Source: Lysobacterales bacterium (GTDB lineage: Bacteria; Pseudomonadota; Gammaproteobacteria; Xanthomonadales; Xanthomonadaceae). Taken from it: 64,000 nt of DNA. Both the position numbers and the translations under genes were made by a program. The stretch lies in contig JAFLDZ010000003.1 of the NCBI GenBank assembly GCA_017302135.1, forward strand, positions 310,001 through 374,000, read 5' to 3'. The notes beneath the pieces were generated by a model. That model did no database searches. It saw only the letters and a program-made list of their open reading frames with translations, and was not told the origin of the DNA. This document shows positions 1 to 9,524 of the stretch, one piece after another; positions within the stretch are counted from its first letter, which is position 1, and each line of letters opens with the position of its first letter.

Positions 1-610
1 CGCACCAAGAGCCGAGGATGATGTCCGGCGCGCGCCGGACCACTTCGTCCGGATCTTCGAGAATCCGCGCCTTCGCCAGCGATTCCGCCGCGCGCTCGGG
101 GAAGATATCGTCGCCGCCGGCGATCCGCACCAGCTCCGCGACCCAGCGGATGCCGCTGATCATCGGATCGTCCCACTCCTCGAAATACACCTTCGGCCGA
201 CACGGCAGTGCCGCCGCCTGCGCGGCGATGACGTCGAGCCCGTGCTGCAGATCGTCGGCATAGGCATTCGCTTTCTCCACCGCACCGACCAGCGCACCGA
301 GCCGGCGGATGTAATCGAGAATACCGACGACGCTGCGGTGGTTGCTGATCCACACCTCCACGCCCTGCTTGATCAGCGCCGACGCGATCTCCGCCTGGAT
401 ATCGGAAAACCCGATCACGAAGTCCGGCTGCAGCTTCAGTATCTCGCCGATCTTCGCCGAGGTGAACGCACTGACCTTCGGCTTTTCCTTGCGCGCGATC
501 GCAGGCCTGACCGTAAACCCGCTGATGCCGACGATGCGGTGCTGCTCGCCGAGCGCATACAGCACTTCGGTGGGCTCTTCGGTGAGGCAGACGATGCGTT
601 GCGGCGGCAT
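1..610 (-). CDS. BtuF-like cobalamin/siderophore-type binding protein (partial, C-terminus outside window)
   Basis: The reading frame is open from an ATG at 610 to the window edge, giving 203 codons without a stop. The protein begins with RIVCLTEEPTEVLYALGE and contains VYFEEWDDPMISGIRWV. These match the lobe-1 start and the hinge/second-lobe pattern of ABC-type periplasmic binding proteins of the cobalamin/ferric siderophore class (BtuF family). No signal peptide is visible at this start, so the product may be one of the short cytoplasmic-looking BtuF homologues of this family, or a start further upstream may be used. Substrate assignment (vitamin B12) is inference. It is divergent from the lipoprotein gene at 662. 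Confidence 0.75.
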   Translation of the reverse strand, partial: MPPQRIVCLTEEPTEVLYALGEQHRIVGISGFTVRPAIARKEKPKVSAFTSAKIGEILKLQPDFVIGFSDIQAEIASALIKQGVEVWISNHRSVVGILDYIRRLGALVGAVEKANAYADDLQHGLDVIAAQAAALPCRPKVYFEEWDDPMISGIRWVAELVRIAGGDDIFPERAAESLAKARILEDPDEVVRRAPDIILGSWC

Positions 611-661
611 GCGACGGGTTCTGGCAGAGTAGATGCGATTCCAAAGTCTAACCGGTGCCCC

Positions 662-1633
662 ATGCGCGTATGGCCACTGATCTTCGCGTCGATGCTGTCA
701 TTGTCCGCCTGTGACAGCGGCAAGATCGGTGCTGACGCCGGTGCCGCATCCACGACCGATACCGATGCACGCGCCCGCGGACAAGAACCCGATACAAGGG
801 CATCAGGTGAGAGCAACCCCGATGGTGCGGTTTCCGGAACCGGACACGGCCCTGCTGCAACGCGGAGCCATGTGGCGGAGCAGGCAGATATGGACGAACT
901 CATAGCCGCAGCCGAAGCTGCGGCATCCAATGCAACTGCGGATACGGCTTCAGCTGAACCTCCCGACCCGGTCGAAGCTGCAGAGGAAGCGGAATTGGAG
1001 CGGCAACGCACAGCCTTGCATTTGACCGTATTGGTACGCGATCACAACAACGGCAGACCCGTCGCAGGGATCCGCGTCGGCAGGGGCCGGACCGATGAAG
1101 AAGGGCGCTATGAAGAGCGGCGCGAAATGCCTCTGCCGAAAGAAAAAATCACGGCGTATTGCCCGAGCCGGGTGTTTCTTGCCCATGGTCGGCAGATTGG
1201 AGCAGCACCCATCGTTGTACGCGATGGACGTGCGGATGCGGTCATCGCGGTGGATGCCACGCAGTGCGTAGAACCACCGCTGCGAAAGCAACGCATGCGC
1301 CTCGCAGGCCTTTACACATGGGGATTCGAGAAATCCAGCTTCGTGCCCTGCGCCGGCATGCCTCCGGAAGCGACGTACTACGACATGCCAGGCCACTTCT
1401 GGGTCGATATGCCGCATGTGATCAACCGCGCTATCGAACGCGCGGCCAGTCCGAACGATGACGACCTCATGACGGGCCGGATGGTCTATGTCGAATGGCT
1501 GGGCACCACCACGGGCCCGGGCCAGTACGGGCACATGGGCATGGCGCTGTACCAGTTGGATGTCGAGGCGCTTTACAAGGTTTCGGCGACCCCGCCTGCC
1601 TCGTGCAGACCTGATGGCTTCAACGCTTATTGA
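662..1633 (+). CDS. Predicted lipoprotein with carboxypeptidase-regulatory-like segment, function unknown
   Basis: 323 residues. The start at 662 gives a signal peptide ending in a lipobox (MRVWPLIFASMLSLSAC); a longer in-frame opening upstream lacks a signal and overlaps the divergent gene. Residues about 20-110 are low-complexity and rich in Ala, Asp, Thr and Glu, as expected for a surface linker. Around residue 120 there is a short beta-type segment (LTVLVRDHNNGRPVAGIRVG) that resembles carboxypeptidase-regulatory/Ig-like folds. The C-terminal half has conserved-looking Trp, Cys and aromatic positions (YTWGFEKSSFVPC; GQYGHMGMALYQL) but I do not recognise the family. It converges with pdxH. 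Confidence 0.65.
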   Translation: MRVWPLIFASMLSLSACDSGKIGADAGAASTTDTDARARGQEPDTRASGESNPDGAVSGTGHGPAATRSHVAEQADMDELIAAAEAAASNATADTASAEPPDPVEAAEEAELERQRTALHLTVLVRDHNNGRPVAGIRVGRGRTDEEGRYEERREMPLPKEKITAYCPSRVFLAHGRQIGAAPIVVRDGRADAVIAVDATQCVEPPLRKQRMRLAGLYTWGFEKSSFVPCAGMPPEATYYDMPGHFWVDMPHVINRAIERAASPNDDDLMTGRMVYVEWLGTTTGPGQYGHMGMALYQLDVEALYKVSATPPASCRPDGFNAY

Positions 1634-1695
1634 TACCGCCCGCTCCGCCTCCACCAGAGCGCTAAACGCTCATCGTGATGCAGGCGCTTCGACGA

Positions 1696-2292
1696 TCACG
1701 GATACAGCATCCTCTTCGTCCAAACCCCATCCTCACCGCGCTCATAGAGATATCGTTCGTGCAGGCGGAACTGCGCGCCGTACCAGAATTCAATGCTGCG
1801 CGGCACCACGCGAAAGCCGCCCCATCGCGGCGGGCGCGGCACGTCGCGGCCTTCGAATTCACGCTCGGCATCCTCGAAGCGCTGTTCGAAGGTTTCGCGG
1901 GTGTCCAGCGTCTCCGACTGGTGCGAGGCCCAGGCGCCGAGCTGGCTGGCGCGCGGACGCATCGCGAAATACGTCCCGGCTTCGGCGCCGTCGACGATCT
2001 CGACCTCGCCCTCGACGCGCACCTGCACGCCGTCGTCGCCCAGCGCTTTCCAGAAGAACAGCAGTGCGGCGTTGGGATTCGCCTGCAACTCGCGGCCCTT
2101 GCGACCGTCGAGATGGGTGTAGAACACGAAACCGCGCGCGTCGTGCGCCTTGAGCAGCGCCATCCGCGCCGAGGGCAGGCCGCCGGGCGTGGCGGTGGCG
2201 ACGGTCATCGCTGTGGGCTCGGGGATGCCGGCCGCCTGGGCCTGCGCGAACAGCGCGTCGAATGTGGCGAGGGCTTCGGCGTAAAGGGTCAT
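1696..2292 (-). CDS. pdxH: Pyridoxamine/pyridoxine 5'-phosphate oxidase
   Basis: 198 residues from the ATG at 2292 ([15 protein letters not shown]). The family is FMN-dependent and oxidises PNP or PMP to pyridoxal phosphate in the cytoplasm, the last step of vitamin B6 synthesis and salvage. Visible signatures are the FMN-binding stretch [20 protein letters not shown], the [14 protein letters not shown] strand, QVRVEGEVE, and the C-terminal [11 protein letters not shown]...FW...RLHER motif, which carries substrate and FMN contacts. Length fits the family (about 200-220). A 20-codon upstream extension in the frame looks non-homologous, so the inner ATG was chosen. Confidence 0.95.
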   Translation of the reverse strand: MTLYAEALATFDALFAQAQAAGIPEPTAMTVATATPGGLPSARMALLKAHDARGFVFYTHLDGRKGRELQANPNAALLFFWKALGDDGVQVRVEGEVEIVDGAEAGTYFAMRPRASQLGAWASHQSETLDTRETFEQRFEDAEREFEGRDVPRPPRWGGFRVVPRSIEFWYGAQFRLHERYLYERGEDGVWTKRMLYP

Positions 2293-2428
2293 GGCGGGGG
2301 GCGTCCTGATGCGGCGTTGCGCCATTGTCGCGCGATGCCGCACGGCCTGCACCTGAGCCCGATCAAAGCGCGGGACGCGCGGTGGCGCGTCCTCGCTGTG
2401 CTGCCCGATCGACTGATCGAGTGCAGCG

Positions 2429-2632
2429 TTACTCGACGACGAAACTCACCCGCATGTTCACCCGCCACTCGGTGACGTTGCCGGCGTCGTCGGTGACGAC
2501 TTTGGTTTCGTTGACCCAGGCACCCTTGATGTTCTTGACCGACTCGGCGCACTTCTTCAGACCGCTGCGGACGGCGTCTTCGACACTGGTGTTCGAGGCG
2601 GCATTGATTTCGATGATCTTGGCGATGGACAT
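2429..2632 (-). CDS. Dodecin family flavin-binding protein
   Basis: 67 residues, full length for dodecins, which form dodecameric shells that bind and store flavins (riboflavin, lumichrome, FMN) in the cytoplasm. The sequence has the family layout: N-terminal strand [10 protein letters not shown], a helix with the conserved [14 protein letters not shown], then the [11 protein letters not shown] strand whose Trp stacks on the flavin, and a C-terminal strand [12 protein letters not shown] strong ribosome binding site (GAGGAG) lies 8 bases before the ATG. It sits upstream of and on the same strand as pdxH, another flavoprotein, and diverges from aroK. Confidence 0.93.
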   Translation of the reverse strand: MSIAKIIEINAASNTSVEDAVRSGLKKCAESVKNIKGAWVNETKVVTDDAGNVTEWRVNMRVSFVVE

Positions 2633-2693
2633 GGGGTTGAACTCCTCGAGTGAGCCGGCAGCATGCCGGAACAGCAGGTTACGCTCCGGCTGT

Positions 2694-2699
2694 TAAAAT
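2694..2699 (+). promoter_or_regulatory. Candidate -10 hexamer TAAAAT placing aroK on a leaderless transcript
   Basis: TAAAAT lies 6 bases before the aroK ATG at 2706, so a start 7 bases downstream would coincide with the initiation codon. No Shine-Dalgarno sequence is visible in front of aroK and the -35 region is poor. Inferred from sequence only. Confidence 0.35.
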
Positions 2700-2705
2700 C
2701 GCGGA

Positions 2706-3266
2706 ATGAACCCCGCGCCCCACCTTGTCCTGATCGGCCCGATGGGCGCCGGCAAGTCCTCGCTCGGGCGCCGGCTCGCGCAGGCCCGGGGGCTGGCTTT
2801 CGTCGACCTGGACCGCGAGATCGAAGCCCGCGCCGGCACCGATATCCCGACCATCTTCGCCTGCGAAAGCGAAGCCGGGTTCCGGCGCCGCGAACGCGAA
2901 GCGCTTGCGGATGTGCTCGCGCGCAAAGGCTGCGTGATCGCCAGCGGCGGCGGTACGGTGCTCGACCCCGACAACCGTGCGTTGATGGGCCAGCGGGGCT
3001 TCGTGGTGTCGCTGCAGATCGATGTCGACGAACAACTGGCGCGGCTGGCCAACGACCGCAGCCGGCCGTTGCTGGCCGGCCCTGATCGGGCCGAGGTGCT
3101 GACGCGGCTCGCGAGCGAACGCGCGCCGCTGTATGCCGAAATCGCCGACCTGGAGTTTTCGCCCACCGGACTGTCGCCTGCCGACGCTGCAGTGCGCCTG
3201 GCCGATCTGCTCGACATCCACTGGCAACGCCCCGTTGCCCCTGCCGCCGCTCCGGAATCGCCATGA
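2706..3266 (+). CDS. aroK: Shikimate kinase
   Basis: 186 residues. It phosphorylates shikimate with ATP to shikimate 3-phosphate in the chorismate pathway. The N-terminus has the P-loop [15 protein letters not shown], followed by the shikimate-binding [13 protein letters not shown] (Asp in DLDRE), then FRRREREAL with the substrate-binding Arg and ASGGGTVL, the third conserved glycine-rich motif. The lid contains NDRSRPLL with the catalytic Arg. Its TGA overlaps the aroB ATG by 4 bases (ATGA), so the two are translationally coupled. A few C-terminal residues (PAAAPESP) extend beyond the usual fold. Confidence 0.97.
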   Translation: MNPAPHLVLIGPMGAGKSSLGRRLAQARGLAFVDLDREIEARAGTDIPTIFACESEAGFRRREREALADVLARKGCVIASGGGTVLDPDNRALMGQRGFVVSLQIDVDEQLARLANDRSRPLLAGPDRAEVLTRLASERAPLYAEIADLEFSPTGLSPADAAVRLADLLDIHWQRPVAPAAAPESP

Positions 3267-4381
3267 CGACCTCCGCACTCCGCCTCGTCCATATCGGCGG
3301 CGCCCACCCGTACACCATTTCGATCGGCGACGGCCTGCTCGACGACGGTATCGCGCTGACCTCGCGAATCCGCGGTCGCCACGTCCTGATCGTCAGCGAC
3401 GAACACGTCTCCCCGCTCTATGCGCGTCGGATCGAAGCCGCCCTGCACAACGTCCGACCCGATCTGCGCCTGAACCGGTTCGTGATGCCTGCCGGCGAGC
3501 AGGCCAAAACCATGGCCCATTTCAGCCAGGTCATCGATGCGCTGGCGACGTTGGGCGCGACCCGTGATGCCTGCGTGCTGGCGCTCGGTGGCGGCGTGGT
3601 CGGCGACCTTGCGGGGTTCGCTGCCGCCTGCTGGATGCGCGGTATCGATTGCCTGCAACTGCCGACCACGCTGCTGGCGATGGTCGATTCGTCCGTCGGC
3701 GGCAAGACCGCCGTGGATCTGCCGCAGGGCAAGAATCTGGTTGGCGCCTTCCATCCGCCGCGTGGCGTTTTCGCCGACACTGCCGCACTCGACACGCTGC
3801 CCGACCGGGAGTTGCGCGCCGGGCTGGCCGAAGTCATCAAGTATGGCGCGATCGTCGACGCGCCTTTTCTCGATTGGCTCGAAGCCAATACCATCCCGCT
3901 GTTGGCACGCGAGCGCGAGCCACTGATCGAAGCGATCGCACGCAGTTGCCAGCACAAGGCCACGATCGTCGAGCACGATCCCTTCGAACACGGCGAACGC
4001 GCGCTGCTGAATTTCGGCCACACTTTCGGCCACGCGATCGAGGCCGAACAGGGTTACGCCAGCCATGGCCTCGACAACGAGGCGCTCAACCACGGCGAGG
4101 CGGTCGCGGTCGGCATGGTGATGGCGGCGCGGCTGTCCGCGCAATTGGGCATGGCCCCGGCTGCCGATGCCGAGCGCCTGCGCATGCTGCTGGCCGGATT
4201 TGGCCTGCCGACCGCACTGCCAGAGGGACTGGAACCGGATCGTCTGCTGCAGCGGATGCGTCTGGACAAGAAAGCGAGCGCCAGCGGCCTGCGCTTCGTG
4301 CTCTGGGAGGCGCCAGGCACGGCACGGATCGTCTCCGATGTGCCCGAGGCCGCCGTGCTGGAAACGCTGCTGGGAAGCTGA
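3263..4381 (+). CDS. aroB: 3-dehydroquinate synthase
   Basis: 372 residues, normal length. It converts DAHP to 3-dehydroquinate with NAD+ and a divalent metal, step two of the shikimate pathway. The sequence shows the NAD-binding [17 protein letters not shown] segment, the [19 protein letters not shown] loop, GLAEVIKYG, and the metal-site region [13 protein letters not shown] with two His ligands. It overlaps aroK by 4 bases; aroK-aroB pairing is the standard gammaproteobacterial order. The downstream 61-base gap leads to the small WGR-like gene and then hemE. Confidence 0.97.
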   Translation: MTTSALRLVHIGGAHPYTISIGDGLLDDGIALTSRIRGRHVLIVSDEHVSPLYARRIEAALHNVRPDLRLNRFVMPAGEQAKTMAHFSQVIDALATLGATRDACVLALGGGVVGDLAGFAAACWMRGIDCLQLPTTLLAMVDSSVGGKTAVDLPQGKNLVGAFHPPRGVFADTAALDTLPDRELRAGLAEVIKYGAIVDAPFLDWLEANTIPLLAREREPLIEAIARSCQHKATIVEHDPFEHGERALLNFGHTFGHAIEAEQGYASHGLDNEALNHGEAVAVGMVMAARLSAQLGMAPAADAERLRMLLAGFGLPTALPEGLEPDRLLQRMRLDKKASASGLRFVLWEAPGTARIVSDVPEAAVLETLLGS

Positions 4382-4430
4382 AGTCCCGTCGGTCCCCAGG
4401 TCCGGCGGCGCGGATGGCAGCGTCACCGCT

Positions 4431-4436
4431 TACAAT
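4431..4436 (+). promoter_or_regulatory. Candidate -10 hexamer TACAAT for the WGR-like gene
   Basis: TACAAT ends 6 bases before the ATG at 4443. As with aroK, a transcript from it would begin at or next to the start codon, and no ribosome binding site is visible. A matching -35 element is not evident. Confidence 0.3.
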
Positions 4437-4442
4437 CCACCC

Positions 4443-4697
4443 ATGCGCCTCTTCCTGCAACAACGCCCTGATGGACGCGAAGCCCCGCGCTTCGTGCAGT
4501 TGCAGTTGGAAGCCGATCTGATCGGCGGCTGGACCCTCACCCGCGAATCGGGCCAAGTCGGCGGCCGCAGCACGCTCAAACGCGAGCAGTATCTCGACCA
4601 GGCTTCCGCGCTGACCGCCTTCGAGCGTGCCCGCGACCAGACGCTGAAGAAAGGGTTCCAGTTGATGTTCGCGCAAGGCGTCGACGCGCCGAACTGA
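4443..4697 (+). CDS. Small WGR-domain-like protein, function unknown
   Basis: 84 residues. The sequence runs from an N-terminal strand ([20 protein letters not shown]) through [15 protein letters not shown], with the Trp and Gly-Arg positions that give WGR domains their name, to a C-terminal [16 protein letters not shown] helix, typical of WGR domains. WGR domains occur alone or fused to PARPs and are thought to bind nucleic acid or proteins. I recall a small gene at this position between aroB and hemE in xanthomonads. Its own cellular role is not known. The ATG was chosen because it begins the domain and follows a -10-like hexamer; longer frames have no homology-like content. Confidence 0.75.
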   Translation: MRLFLQQRPDGREAPRFVQLQLEADLIGGWTLTRESGQVGGRSTLKREQYLDQASALTAFERARDQTLKKGFQLMFAQGVDAPN

Positions 4698-4758
4698 GCC
4701 TCCTTTCCTGCTCTCCACCACTCGCTTTTATCCAGCCGCTTCCATCCAGGACCTCCGC

Positions 4759-5838
4759 TTGATCACCGACACCACCCCCAGCAACGACCGTTTCCTGCGC
4801 GCGCTCCGCCGCGAACCCGTCGACCGCACCCCCGTCTGGTTGATGCGTCAGGCTGGCCGCTATCTGCCGGAATACCGCGCCACCCGCAAGCGCGCCGGCA
4901 GTTTCCTGGCGATGGCGAAGAATCCCGACCTCGCGTGCGAAGTCACCCTGCAGCCGCTGGCGCGTTTCCCGCTGGATGCGGCGATCCTGTTCTCCGACAT
5001 TCTCACCGTGCCCGACGCAATGGGCCTCGGCCTGTATTTCGCCGACGGCGAAGGCCCGAAGTTCGAGCGCCCTGTCCGTACCGCAGAAGACGTGGCAAAA
5101 CTTGCGGTGCCGGACATGGAAACCGAGCTGCGTTACGTGATGGACGCGGTGCGCGTCATCCGTCGCGAACTGGACAACCGGGTGCCTTTGATCGGCTTCT
5201 CCGGCAGTCCGTGGACCCTCGCCTGTTACATGGTCGAAGGCGGCGGCAGCGACAATTTCTCGAAAATCAAGGCGATGGCCTTGAACGCGCCGGATCTGCT
5301 GCATCGGATCCTCGCGGTGAACACCGATGCGGTCATCGCCTACCTGTCCGCACAACGCGCGGCCGGCGCGCATGCACTGCAGGTGTTCGACACCTGGGGT
5401 GGCGCACTGAGCCCGGCGATGTATCGCGAATTTTCCCTGCCGTATCTGACGCGGATCGCACACGAACTCGAACGCGGTGCAGGCGCGGCACGCACGCCAC
5501 TCATCCTGTTCGGCAAAGGCAACGCACCGTATCTGGAAGCGCTCGCAGCATCCGGCACCGAAGGCGTCGGCGTGGACTGGACGGTGGAGTTATCCGAGGC
5601 CGCACGCCGCACCCATGGCAAAGTCGCGCTGCAGGGCAACCTGGACCCTGCCGTGCTGTACGGCAACCCCGATGCGATCCGCGAACAGGTGCGCCAAGCG
5701 CTCGACAGCTACGCCGAAGGCAACGGCGGCTCACGCGACGGCCACATCTTCAATCTCGGCCACGGCATGTCGCCGGACATGGACCCCGAACACGTTGCCG
5801 CGCTGGTGCAGGCGGTGCATGAGATCAGCGCACGCTGA
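4759..5838 (+). CDS. hemE: Uroporphyrinogen decarboxylase
   Basis: 359 residues. It removes four acetate carboxyls from uroporphyrinogen III to give coproporphyrinogen III in haem synthesis. Seen: the N-terminal active-site signature [16 protein letters not shown], the catalytic-aspartate segment [36 protein letters not shown], and the C-terminal [14 protein letters not shown]. The start is TTG at 4759 ([15 protein letters not shown] follows). No ATG precedes the conserved R-Q-A-G-R motif, and AGGA lies 7 bases upstream of the TTG, so a non-ATG start is well supported. The next gene is convergent. Confidence 0.96.
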   Translation: MITDTTPSNDRFLRALRREPVDRTPVWLMRQAGRYLPEYRATRKRAGSFLAMAKNPDLACEVTLQPLARFPLDAAILFSDILTVPDAMGLGLYFADGEGPKFERPVRTAEDVAKLAVPDMETELRYVMDAVRVIRRELDNRVPLIGFSGSPWTLACYMVEGGGSDNFSKIKAMALNAPDLLHRILAVNTDAVIAYLSAQRAAGAHALQVFDTWGGALSPAMYREFSLPYLTRIAHELERGAGAARTPLILFGKGNAPYLEALAASGTEGVGVDWTVELSEAARRTHGKVALQGNLDPAVLYGNPDAIREQVRQALDSYAEGNGGSRDGHIFNLGHGMSPDMDPEHVAALVQAVHEISAR

Positions 5839-8800
5839 TCAGTTCGTTTCGATGCGCTCCGCGAGTCGATCGTGCAGCGCATCGCCCAGCGCATCTCCCG
5901 TCAGCGGCTTGCGCAGGAATGCATCGAAGCCAGCGTCTTTCGCATCCGACTCCGCATCGCTGTCCGCACGTGCGCTGATCGCGATCATGGGTGTCGTCCA
6001 ACCCTGCGCGCGCAGATGACGCGCGAGCGTAAGACCATCCATCCCTGGCAGATCCAGATCGAACAAAGCGATATCGAAACTGCCTGTCGCGATTTCGGTC
6101 AATGCCGCCAGCGCATGTCCGGCGTGCGTCACGCGATGTCCCTGCGCCTGCAACATGCCGACAAGCACATCAGCGACGATGACATCGTCCTCGACCAGGA
6201 GCACGTCACGGGCCGTCCGAACGCCCCCTTCCTGCTGCCGGAGATGCATCAGCGTACTCACGGTCGTTGCACGGTCCAACGGCAGCCGCACGGTAAAGCG
6301 AGTCCCCTCCCCGGGCACGCTGTGCAGTTCGATGCCACCGCCCATCGCCAATGCCAATTCCTCGCAGATCGCAAGCCCGAGCCCACTGCCACCATAGCGA
6401 CTCGCGGTGCGTGCGCCTTCCGCTTGCTCGAAACGTCGGAACAAGCGCTGCTGCTGTTCGGCATCGAGGCCGGGGCCGGTATCGCTCACAACCAGGCGCA
6501 GTCCATGCGGCATCGCCGCTTCGATCGACAATGCAACCTCACCGCGCTCGGTGAACTTCACGGCGTTACCGAGAAGGTTGAGCAGAATCTGCCGGATCCG
6601 GGTCGGATCGCCGCGCCAACCGCCTCCAGCATCCGGCGCGATGTCGACACGAAGCGCCAAACCCTTACGATCGGCCAAAGAACGCATCAACGCCGCCACC
6701 TCTTCCACCAATGCGTCGAAATCGAAATCGACGACATCAAGCTCAAGGCGCCCCGCTTCGATACGTGCGAGATCCAACGCATCGTTCACGAGCCGCAACA
6801 GATGTTCGCCAGCACGGCGAATCGAATGCACCTGCCCCTGCTGATTGGTATCGAGCGATGTCGATAACAGCAGTTCGCTCATGCCGAGTACGCCGGTCAT
6901 CGGGGTACGCACCTCATGACCGAGATTCGCGAGAAAACGACTTTTCGCCTGCGATGCCTGCTCAGCGACCTCTCGTTTCTGCGCGATCATCTGGTACTCA
7001 TGGCGCCGCTTGAGTCGAATACGATAGAGATGAGCAGCCCACCAGAACAGCATCGCAAGCGCAATGGCATAGCAAACCAGCGCCCACCACTGTTGCCACC
7101 AGGGCGCTTGCACCAATATCTCGACCCGCCTGATCGGAGACCAGACACCGTCGGCATTCGCCCCCTGCACCTCAAGAACATAATGGCCGGGCGACAGCGC
7201 GGAAAATATACGTTCTCCACGACTGCCTTGATCCACCCAATCGGGATCATAACCACTCAATCTGAACCGGTAACGATAAGCCGCCGGATCGGAGAACGAC
7301 ATGATCCGGGCGACAATCCTGAGATCGCGATCGTCCGGCTGCATGACTGCGTGCAGATCCGCGTTGCCGTGTCGCGAAAAGGCAACAGTATCTTCCCCAC
7401 GCCGCAGCTCGATCGTCTCGATCCCCAACGCGGACGCACGCGGCGCCGGCAACGGCTGATCAGGATCGAACATGACGACCCCTTCTTTGGAAATGGCAAT
7501 GGCCGGCCCACCAGCCCTTCTTTTCAACACATCAACGGTAAAGTCAAGGCCCGGCAAACCGTCTCTCAATCCGAACAGGCGCGCGCGACGTTGTTTGGAG
7601 TCATATTGAACCAAACCTCGAACCGTGTTCAGCCATATGTTCCCGACGGGAGTCACGAGCACACTTCGCGTTTCCACGGACGGCAATCCTTCCTGCGACG
7701 TCACGCGCTCGCGCAATCGAAGCACGGCGCCATCCCAGTCGTAGCGCTCGAGGCTTCCGAAACGAGCAACCCATAACTGGTCGGAAGACGCAAAGTCGAG
7801 GCTGTAGACGTACTCGCCTGCAGGCAGCGGAACACGGACGAATCGAACCCCATCCCATCGTCTCAAATCTTTTCCATCGCTGTACCATGGCGATCCATCC
7901 GGTGAAAATCTCAAGTCTATGAAAGCTTCCGCCTCTTGCCCCAAAGTCTCCTCCGGTAAAAACTCTTTGATCAGCCTGCCTTTTCTCGAGTAGACCAATA
8001 TCCCGCCGCCAAGTAAAGAAATCCATACGCGGCCATTCGCACAGCGCACAGACTCGTGCTTTTCCTTGTTGCTTTCAGAAAAAAATGCCCTATATCGTGC
8101 CAAATTATTCGAATCAATGTCTAAAATCGAGACTCCAACATCATCCACAATCCATAGCTTCCCATCCGAACAACTGGTAAAAACCAGGCGGCCGCTTAGA
8201 AAATTTCGTTCTAATTTCGAGATTTTCTTGAAATCATTGAAATATCCATCAGATAGATATAATCCACCTCCTGTTAATATTTCAATTTTATTATCAAAAC
8301 TAATTTCAACGCCATGGATGTCAACATTTTTTTCGGTAAACCCTTCCGGAAATCTCCAAAAAAAATCATTTCCGTAAGAGAGATAAAACAAACCTTCAGA
8401 ATAACTAGCAAACCAAACACCTTCCTCATGGTCCTTTAGAATCCTGCTTACACCACTATCAATCTCAAGATCATCAGCTTTACCCCCATTGATAGCGGGA
8501 GTTGAAATTATTCGATACAAGCCGTAATAACTACCTATCCATCGATAACCATTGCGCGCATTTAACACCACCGAACGGCGTGACATTTTTGAATTTAATG
8601 ATGGAACAAACTGCAACTCGCCACTTGCGTCAACAAGAAACAGGCCTTTATCAGCCCCCACCCAAATCGCGGCGTCTTCATCTGGCGAAAACATCAGCAC
8701 AGCACCTCCAAGAGTCCTTTCTTTGTGAATTTCAAATGGATTAGAATACTTATTATCTGGATCTCCTCGCCACAAGCCCCTATTTGTTCCGATCAATAAA

Positions 8801-9408
8801 TCGCCAGAAGGCATCACTTTAATTGCTAAAGGAATACGCCCGGCTAAATATGATCGGCCTCCAGAAATTACATGAAGCCGTTCAACCATCATATCTAGTC
8901 TAATTCGGCATACATCTCCCGTACGATTACCAATCCAAATCACACCTTCCGGCGTGGAAGTCATTGCTGTGATGTCGATGCCACATCGAGCCGCATCGCC
9001 ACGGAACTGGATTGTCCTAGGGACTCGATGATCAGCGTCAAGGACGCTCAGCGCGAACCACGTCGCCGCCCATACACGGTCCGCAGAATCCACGTGGACC
9101 AAAGTCACTTCGTTGTCCGGCAGCGAAACAGGATCGCCAACGACACGGCGCCAGTAGCGGAAACTCGTCCCGTCGTACCGCGCCAAACCGTCGCCAGTTG
9201 CCACCCAGACGTATCCTTGGCGATCGATTGCCAAGTCGTTGATCGTCGACGACAAGCCTTGCTCAACGCCGAACCGGATGAAGCGCGGCTCCCGTTGACC
9301 CGCCCCGGTGACAGGCGCTGCGGCCATGACTTGGCCCACGAACACCGGCAACAGCACTGCGCATTCCAGTGCGGCAATCGCAATCCTGCGCCAAGCTCCC
9401 TTCAGCAT
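5839..9408 (-). CDS. Hybrid two-component sensor histidine kinase with periplasmic beta-propeller and receiver domain
   Basis: 1189 residues from the ATG at 9408, which follows AAGGGGGAAGG and starts a signal peptide (MLKGAWRRIAIAALECAVLL). Order: signal peptide; about 650 residues of two-component-regulator propeller repeats (GLSSTINDLAIDRQGYVWVA is the first); a Y_Y_Y domain (YRYRFRLSGYDPDW) near residue 720; one membrane helix (ALVCYAIALAMLFWWAAHLY); HisKA with phosphoacceptor FLANLGHEVRTPMTG; HATPase boxes NLLGNAVKFT, DTGPGLD and GGSGLGLAI; and a receiver with VEDD, LFDLDLPGMDG and the K of FLRKPL. It resembles the HTCS-type sensors that bind carbohydrate breakdown products, but has no fused DNA-binding domain. 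The ligand is unknown. Residues about 160-500 are encoded by unusually AT-rich DNA. Confidence 0.92.
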   Translation of the reverse strand: MLKGAWRRIAIAALECAVLLPVFVGQVMAAAPVTGAGQREPRFIRFGVEQGLSSTINDLAIDRQGYVWVATGDGLARYDGTSFRYWRRVVGDPVSLPDNEVTLVHVDSADRVWAATWFALSVLDADHRVPRTIQFRGDAARCGIDITAMTSTPEGVIWIGNRTGDVCRIRLDMMVERLHVISGGRSYLAGRIPLAIKVMPSGDLLIGTNRGLWRGDPDNKYSNPFEIHKERTLGGAVLMFSPDEDAAIWVGADKGLFLVDASGELQFVPSLNSKMSRRSVVLNARNGYRWIGSYYGLYRIISTPAINGGKADDLEIDSGVSRILKDHEEGVWFASYSEGLFYLSYGNDFFWRFPEGFTEKNVDIHGVEISFDNKIEILTGGGLYLSDGYFNDFKKISKLERNFLSGRLVFTSCSDGKLWIVDDVGVSILDIDSNNLARYRAFFSESNKEKHESVRCANGRVWISLLGGGILVYSRKGRLIKEFLPEETLGQEAEAFIDLRFSPDGSPWYSDGKDLRRWDGVRFVRVPLPAGEYVYSLDFASSDQLWVARFGSLERYDWDGAVLRLRERVTSQEGLPSVETRSVLVTPVGNIWLNTVRGLVQYDSKQRRARLFGLRDGLPGLDFTVDVLKRRAGGPAIAISKEGVVMFDPDQPLPAPRASALGIETIELRRGEDTVAFSRHGNADLHAVMQPDDRDLRIVARIMSFSDPAAYRYRFRLSGYDPDWVDQGSRGERIFSALSPGHYVLEVQGANADGVWSPIRRVEILVQAPWWQQWWALVCYAIALAMLFWWAAHLYRIRLKRRHEYQMIAQKREVAEQASQAKSRFLANLGHEVRTPMTGVLGMSELLLSTSLDTNQQGQVHSIRRAGEHLLRLVNDALDLARIEAGRLELDVVDFDFDALVEEVAALMRSLADRKGLALRVDIAPDAGGGWRGDPTRIRQILLNLLGNAVKFTERGEVALSIEAAMPHGLRLVVSDTGPGLDAEQQQRLFRRFEQAEGARTASRYGGSGLGLAICEELALAMGGGIELHSVPGEGTRFTVRLPLDRATTVSTLMHLRQQEGGVRTARDVLLVEDDVIVADVLVGMLQAQGHRVTHAGHALAALTEIATGSFDIALFDLDLPGMDGLTLARHLRAQGWTTPMIAISARADSDAESDAKDAGFDAFLRKPLTGDALGDALHDRLAERIETN
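7900..8930 (-). other. AT-rich compositional island inside the sensor kinase gene
   Basis: By hand count, 8221-8280 has 17 G/C of 60 and 8281-8340 has 16 of 60, whereas the flanking parts of the same gene are clearly GC-rich. The reading frame stays open and the propeller repeats continue through the patch, with Lys, Asn, Ile and Phe far more common than in neighbouring genes. The limits are approximate. Confidence 0.8.
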
Positions 9409-9524
9409 CCTTCCCCCTTGAGTCCCGTGGCACGCATCGCCGTGCAATGCTTCATTGCATTTGCGGACAGGCATATCCTGCGTCATCCGCCTAGAATCGG
9501 GCAATCCTACCGCAGGGCCATTTC

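Noticed and set aside
1671..1700. CGTGAT/ATCACG dyad at the pdxH stop as a terminator
   Set aside because: Only six base pairs, long loop and no T-run; overlaps coding sequence.
5872..6867. 331-codon plus-strand frame opposite the sensor kinase
   Set aside because: Overlaps the HATPase and receiver domains of the minus-strand gene; low-complexity His/Arg-rich translation typical of a shadow.
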